Assembly: GCA_030141605.1 (NCBI GenBank)
Contig: JAQGDQ010000285.1
Span: 1 to 62,000, forward strand
Length of the DNA stretch: 62,000 bases
Direction: 5' to 3'
Origin: Tubiluchus corallicola
Taxonomy: Eukaryota > Priapulida > Priapulimorpha > Priapulimorphida > Tubiluchidae
Below the pieces are notes generated by a model, which searched no databases, was not told where the DNA came from, and saw only the letters and a program-made list of their open reading frames with translations. A program made the translations under genes and the position numbers. Within the stretch, counting starts at the first letter, position 1. Each line of letters opens with the position of its first letter. This document shows, one piece after another, positions 56,798 through 62,000 of this stretch.

Positions 56798-56970
56798 TAG
56801 GGTTGAACATCAAACACATGAATTTGACTCAAATTAGCCTTTCTAGTTTGAACAGGATTCGAACTTAAAATTAAAGATTCGAATTATTTAGCACATCAAT
56901 TGCCCACGATATAAATTTATCACTAAGACACTTTGAAACATCATGCAATTAGTACAATAGAAGATGTTCG
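56798..56970 (+). mobile_element. hAT-like MITE, truncated copy 3
   Basis: Begins TAGGGTTGAACATCAAACAC and keeps GATTCGAA and ATTTAGCAC blocks in the same order as the copy at 57134. No right terminus found. Confidence 0.5.
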
Positions 56971-57133
56971 CCTTTAAGCATGGCAACTCATAAGTAGCAA
57001 TAACAATGGCAATGACAGGGCAATGCCCAGCAACAGTACTGGCAATGATGGTGTGACACAATTAGAATTAACCTGTTTAATAATTATTGATCTTGCATGG
57101 TCAACCTCGACAGCCATATGTATTATGATAATT

Positions 57134-57512
57134 AGGGGTGAGCATCGAACATTCAAGTTCGAGTGCTTGAATCCAATTGTTTTAATTCGAATGAGTTTTT
57201 TTAATTCAATTTCGATTTGAACCTAGAATTATAAATTCGAGTAATTCAGCACTTGAACCACATATGTTCTTTCGTCACTAGAATGGCTTAAACATTACAC
57301 AATTAGCACAATTTAGCAACAATTTCTGAGTGCAATTTTTAAACTACTTATTAGTGGTTTTATACTGCAGAAGAAAATCGAGTAGTTGGGCGTATGCATG
57401 ATCTTTGTGAAACCACTTTTTACTGAGGGTTCAAAAACTCGATTGAAAATCTTTCAAACTCAATTCAAATTCGATTCGAATTCGATTTCTGGTAGAGAAT
57501 AATCACCCCTAA
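57134..57512 (+). mobile_element. hAT-like MITE, copy 2
   Basis: 379 bp starting AGGGGTGAGCATCGAAC and ending GAATAATCACCCCTAA. Flanked by 8-bp duplications TGATAATT (57126-57133) and TCATAATT (57513-57520) with one mismatch. Terminal AGGGGTGA and TCACCCCT are complementary. TTCGAA-rich inside, non-coding. Confidence 0.82.
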
Positions 57513-57520
57513 TCATAATT

Positions 57521-58136
57521 ATAACTATGTCGACGATCTGTTCTCAATTCTGACCTTGGCCATGGTTATAAATTGGCAAAACCCAGGGCCAGTTAAAGGG
57601 TTTTTGTGTCATAAGCATTCATTGCCATCCCAACGTCACTATTATCGCAAGAAACAGCGTATATTGTGTAGCACTCAGCTCGTACTGTTCGGTGGCAGTC
57701 CTGATTCTTGACGCATAATTAGTCAATGCCCCAACCCTTGACTTAATCATCATTTCAAAAAAATGTGGCACGAATCTCGACAACAGTAACAACTTTTTTG
57801 GAATTTATTGCAAAACATAACAGAGTAAGTTGAAACAGATATCTAAGGATATTGCAGCAGGTAGCAGCAAGAGCCATGCATCATTACATAATCGTGATAT
57901 AGCTAACATAATTATCTAACTAATAATATTGGCCTAGAAACTAGAAAATAGCTGTTTGACTCATAAATTGGATGTAGTAAAGACTTAAGGCATTATAAGA
58001 CGTATGAGTAAGTACCTGTCTTAATGTGTCTAAGCCTGTGCCTGTACAAACAAATGACAATGCCGCTTCTGTAATTGTTTCTGTGTGGGTGCGCCCAATG
58101 TAGATTCTATACCAATTCTCAGAAAACAACAAGAAC
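57521..58136. other. Non-coding sequence
   Basis: No gene recognised. Confidence 0.4.
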
Positions 58137-58200
58137 ATCAACAACAGCAACAACAACCACAACCACCACCACAGCCACAACAAAAACAACAACAACAATA
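58137..58200 (+). repeat. CAACAA/CCACAA trinucleotide-rich tract
   Basis: Imperfect CAA, CCA and CAG units over about 65 bp. Similar in type to 21852-21987. Confidence 0.85.
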
Positions 58201-61200
58201 ATGTATGTCCATTACATTAATAATAATAATATTGTGCGTGACTGACTGTTCGTTATTGCATCATTGTACAAGGTGATCCTAGCAAATAAAAGTAGACTGA
58301 ATTGACGTTCAGAATTTGAATCGGAAACTACGACGGGCCTGATCGAAGTTGTCACGGCTTGAACACAGGTGATTAGTAATTAATTTTAGCAATTTAATAA
58401 TTTGTCTGCAGACAGTATAAAACATAAAAAATACAATGTGCTGGTATGCCAGCGCATAAAACGTTATAAGGCTTTTGTGTGCTATGATTATTTGCAATTG
58501 TAATTAGTGGAAGTATTTTGATACCCAATGGCGAAAGTCTTACACAAGTGTCCCAGGGTCTAAAATTTTTATAGAAGTATTTAGTATCGAGGTAGTTGCG
58601 GGCGGTGGGGGGGGGGGTATCTGTAGCAAAGCTCCACGAAGATTTCAAAATGTATCGTTTTCTAAAATGTCAATTTTATTAGAACTATCACCACCCAAAT
58701 ATATTCTCGTTGGAGTTGCTATCTTCAAACATTTTTTCAGTTATTGTTACTCACTCTTATATACAGATGAAGCACACTTAAGTGATTTAAAAGCGAACTG
58801 TGAACTATATTAACAAAAGACCCATTGATTTTGTTTGGTTTACTGTTTCTATCATTTTGTCAAGGCACAGCTTGAAACAATAATTCTGTAAAATATTTCA
58901 CCCATCTAGGCATTTCTTATATCTAATGTTGCTTAACTGCTGAACCAAGTATTTTTGAGTGTCATAAAGGAATTAAGCGGTGAAGCTGTTAGGATATTAG
59001 CACATGACTTGTATTACTATTGGTTAGCGACTAGGTGGCAGGGCCAATTGCTACGGTAACTGTAATTGTATAATTTGAAGCCAATCACAAACTAATGAGT
59101 CAGCAAGATAACACTTCTAAGCTGAAACTGTTATTTGGTGAAATTTCAGTACCACCCACTGAGCAGTAGGGCTTGAAAGGGTAGCTGTGCTGCTGAAAAT
59201 CAATGTATCTTATCTTTACAACAGGAATGAGATCGCTACTATATTGTTACTGCATAATAATTATGCACACATATTACACCAATACGTTCCACCACTGCCA
59301 AGTTTTTGAGTGCCTAGGGACAAACTGATACCTACTGTGCCTGACTCAGCAAACAGGCATGTAAAACACACTTACAGTGCACTGACATATATGACGACTG
59401 CTAACATAACTATATAATATAATTAGGGCCCCAGGTTTCCGTTTCAAAATTGGTCAAATTTTGTTTCAACGAATCATTGATTCTTCTTCACAGAAATTAG
59501 AAGCTAAGTTGTCCTCTAGCCACTAATATCAAGTTTTGTACTATGCAGTAGATCATTAAAAAATGAATTCTTATGTGAATTAAGAAAGTAATCTATCAAG
59601 CACTTATGTACCGTTACATAACATAAGAACACCGACATTTAATTTGCAATTTTAAACGTTTGTTTCCACAGATTATTCTAAAATCTGTTTTTCATATTAC
59701 CATTATAATACAGTATTATTAATTGCTTCATGATTTTACAACTGTTGAAGATCGTTTTACTTTTTTTGGTTGAACATCACCTTCGTCACCCATTTTTAAA
59801 AGATGAACTAAATAGGCTCGAATTGACATCAAAAAGGGACAGAGTTCAAAGAAATTTTATTATAAATACAAATTCAATGAAAATGCAATATAAATTTGAG
59901 CTTTTGCATGAATGTGGGAAACTTTTTCGCAAACGTACTGCTATTCATTATATTTTATTACAAATAACATGAAAAAAATAATGTTGACACACCAGGCTGA
60001 CACTACAAAATTTTCCGTAAGTGAAAGGACATATATGGGGTTCGCATATTGCATAAAAAACAGGTGGGGGAGAACTTCTAGCAAGGTCATGGAAAGCAAA
60101 AGTGGTTCCGTCTCAGAGCACAAACAGTTTAAAAAATCGACTTTGTAACCACAGGACTGCATGTTGCTATACTACACCATTTGAAGTTTTTGCTTACTGC
60201 AATATCTATGACTAGATTTGCTCTGTTATTTTTTAGCCAACACAGTGTTTTCTTTTAAACTTGGTTTGTAAGTTGACGATATTTGTGTGAAAGAAACGAC
60301 CAGACTAAAGCCGCAAAGACTAACATTTTAGCTGTAGAGATGGTAAACTGTAAGTACAGTTGTACACAGATGATACATACTGACATCTGCTAATTTTCAA
60401 CCAGACTGCAAGCAATCTATTGTTGAAGATCTGTAATAGTGCTTTGCATAGTTTAGGATTATTTGGTATCTCTCTAACAATCTATCTTCATAACTGGCTA
60501 TAGATGGTAGTAAGTGCATTTGAGCTATCTTTTTATTCCATCATCCATCAACTGGTGAGCATTTAGGCAAAATGAAGCATGCAGACTTTCGAGAAAATTA
60601 ACGTGTGGCAGTTTATAATGTTTGTACAAATAAATATTATATCAATTACATATTTTACCAACTTACTGTTAACTTCTAGGACATGTTACTTAGGTTTACA
60701 GTGCCCCAGTGTTAGTTGCTTACTAAAATCGACTATTTTAAAAGGCTGTTAAACAAATAAAGTCACACATAGCCTAGAATTTACAATAAATACTTCAAAA
60801 TTATGCATTCACGATTTCTGGACAGTCACTCAAGACTGCTAACAAAATCAAAAATTTCTGTGTTACGCAAACAAGATCTAACTTCAATGAAAATACCGAT
60901 TCTGAAAGCTGTATGTAACAAGTGTGTTTGCTTTAAATTTTACCCATCCTCATATTACCGTAATTAATGTCATACTTTTAAAAGACCATCAATGTTTAAG
61001 AGTATTTGATAAAGAGCTCTAGTAACAGCAATTAAATGCCATGCCACTGATACTGCTGTTACTAATGTTTGTATGCAATGTTGACAATGTAGTAGATGAA
61101 ATGAAAAGCCCATGTAGCATTGCATTAGGTGGTTATTTAAATTTTGTATGCACCAGTTTTATACAGCACATTCTGATTTATTTAAGTGTAGGATCAGATA

Positions 61201-61241
61201 CAATAGCTGTGAAACCTTGCAATCGGCAGTTATATAAAATC
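58201..61241. other. Non-coding AT-rich sequence
   Basis: 3 kb without a supported gene. Two partly open plus-strand frames (59730-59972 and 59912-60148) lie in different frames, lack domains, and have no clear splice signals joining them. A G-run occurs near 58606-58617. Confidence 0.4.
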
Positions 61242-61626
61242 ATGAGTGATGACGAGTTGGATGGCGTTATTGTTGAGAAATCTAAACAATGGTAAGAAGA
61301 AAATATATTTAGAGAAAAATTAAGACTTTATATGTTATGTTATATCATTTTTTATATGTAGCGTTAATAATGCAGAGTTTTGTTGTTTAGTATTGCATTT
61401 ATTTACTCTTATTTGTTTTGGTAAACCTTCCTTGCCATTTCACTGTCTAAAAATGTCTAAATTTTGTTTAATAAACTGACAGTTTTTTTCTTTTGGGCAA
61501 ATTCACTTTCATTGGCAATGTCAAAAATGTACTTGCAGTATGGCTTCATTGAAAGTTACCTTGATTGCTAGACTGGTGGACACTTGTTACTATAGTTATC
61601 ACGAATTACTATTCAAATTGTTTAAG
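61242..61626 (+). CDS. Candidate first two coding exons of an unidentified gene
   Basis: Exon 1 (61242-61291) starts ATC-ATG with A at -3 and encodes MSDDELDGVIVEKSKQ before a GGTAAGAA donor. Exon 2 (61539-61626) follows a CTTGCAG acceptor, is phase-compatible (TG|T), and encodes ASLKVTLIARLVDTCYYSYH then ELLFKLFK up to a strong AAG|GTAATT donor. The acidic, helix-prone start and regular exon borders look like a real gene running off the right edge, but I recognise no family and found no third exon. Low certainty. Confidence 0.35.
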
Positions 61627-62000
61627 GTAATTACTAACAAATCCAGTAAGCAGAGTATAGTTTTGCACAGTTCAAGTGAAAGTCCTCCTGTGGCAGGTTT
61701 CCATTGTTTGTGTAATTGAAATTTAAACTGTTTCTTTATTATAATTTCATATGGGATGTACCATCCAATTTCATTAGAATGTGAAGTGCATTGATCATTC
61801 TGCCCAAATTGTGATATGTCCAGTTTGTTAAATTCATACCGTCTTTTTAGCCAACAAAAACATGGTCTTAATCTGTTGGAGGACATACATGAAATCACGT
61901 GCCATGTGAATAATGACTGGTGACCATGACGAAAGTATTTGTAATCATAAGCTCTTGTGTGTGGCTCATTCAAGCCTTGTTATAATGCCTCCCTTTGTAA
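61627..62000. other. Non-coding end of window
   Basis: Possibly intron of the candidate gene at 61242. A 124-codon minus-strand frame at 61599-61973 has no recognisable domain. Confidence 0.35.

Noticed and set aside
61599-61973. 124-codon minus-strand frame at the right edge
   Set aside because: No domain, and it overlaps the better-supported plus-strand exon candidate.

Overview
ORGANISM AND CHARACTER. This is a window of an animal (metazoan) nuclear genome. Coding exons are split by AT-rich introns with GT/AG borders, polyadenylation signals are AATAAA, an interstitial TTAGGG block is present, and two recognisable animal genes (a UQCRQ homologue and a PPP1R16-type gene) sit in long AT-rich non-coding DNA full of transposon debris. 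A Gmr1-type Ty3/gypsy element, an amidated neuropeptide-like precursor and very long (GA)n and CCACA satellites suggest an invertebrate, plausibly marine. The sequence alone does not let me name the phylum. LAYOUT. 1-9391: two LTR-retrotransposon pieces joined head to tail. The left piece runs off the window edge and holds integrase C-terminus, reverse transcriptase, RNase H and an LTR. The right piece holds an LTR, primer-binding site, gag, protease and integrase N-terminus, then an internal deletion and an LTR. Integrase lies before reverse transcriptase, as in Gmr1-like elements. 9392-13680: non-coding, with a 35-bp tandem array, a LINE 3' end and AT microsatellites. 13681-16799: the most unusual object, a GC-rich 3.1-kb element with inverted arms of about 0.84 kb that encodes on the minus strand a short basic protein, a protein resembling a mobile-element-associated nuclease-like family, and a TATA-binding-protein (TBP) fold domain, all overlapping. 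17-19 kb: two long (GA)n arrays and LINE tails. 19288-19692 (minus): a secreted precursor with four cysteines and an RFGKR amidation/cleavage site. 20-32.8 kb: non-coding with SINE-like tRNA relics, telomere-like repeats, a 70-bp minisatellite and a Harbinger-like relic. 32912-34302 (minus): a three-exon UQCRQ homologue (complex III subunit). 36164-36507: a hAT-like MITE. 36.7-38.0 kb: a CCACA satellite. 38.3-38.9 kb: a GC-rich block. 39-43 kb: dispersed repeats. 44741-46489 (minus): a PPP1R16/MYPT3/TIMAP-type PP1 regulatory subunit in one coding exon. 49033-49954: a PIF/Harbinger-like element with transposase remnant. 50-58 kb: SINE, MITE and minisatellite relics. 61242-61626 (plus): two possible first exons of an unidentified gene. 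HOW THE PARTS RELATE. The three host genes (neuropeptide-like precursor, UQCRQ, PPP1R16-type) are independent, all on the minus strand, and far apart. Everything else is mobile or repetitive DNA. The main discovery candidate is the TBP-bearing inverted-repeat element, because a self-encoded TBP-like factor next to a nuclease-like protein between long terminal inverted repeats looks more like a small virus or virus-derived transposon than a standard DNA transposon. A second point of note is the LTR element, whose two halves complement each other almost to the base around the start of the window. This suggests either a permuted 2-LTR circle or an assembly-graph break.
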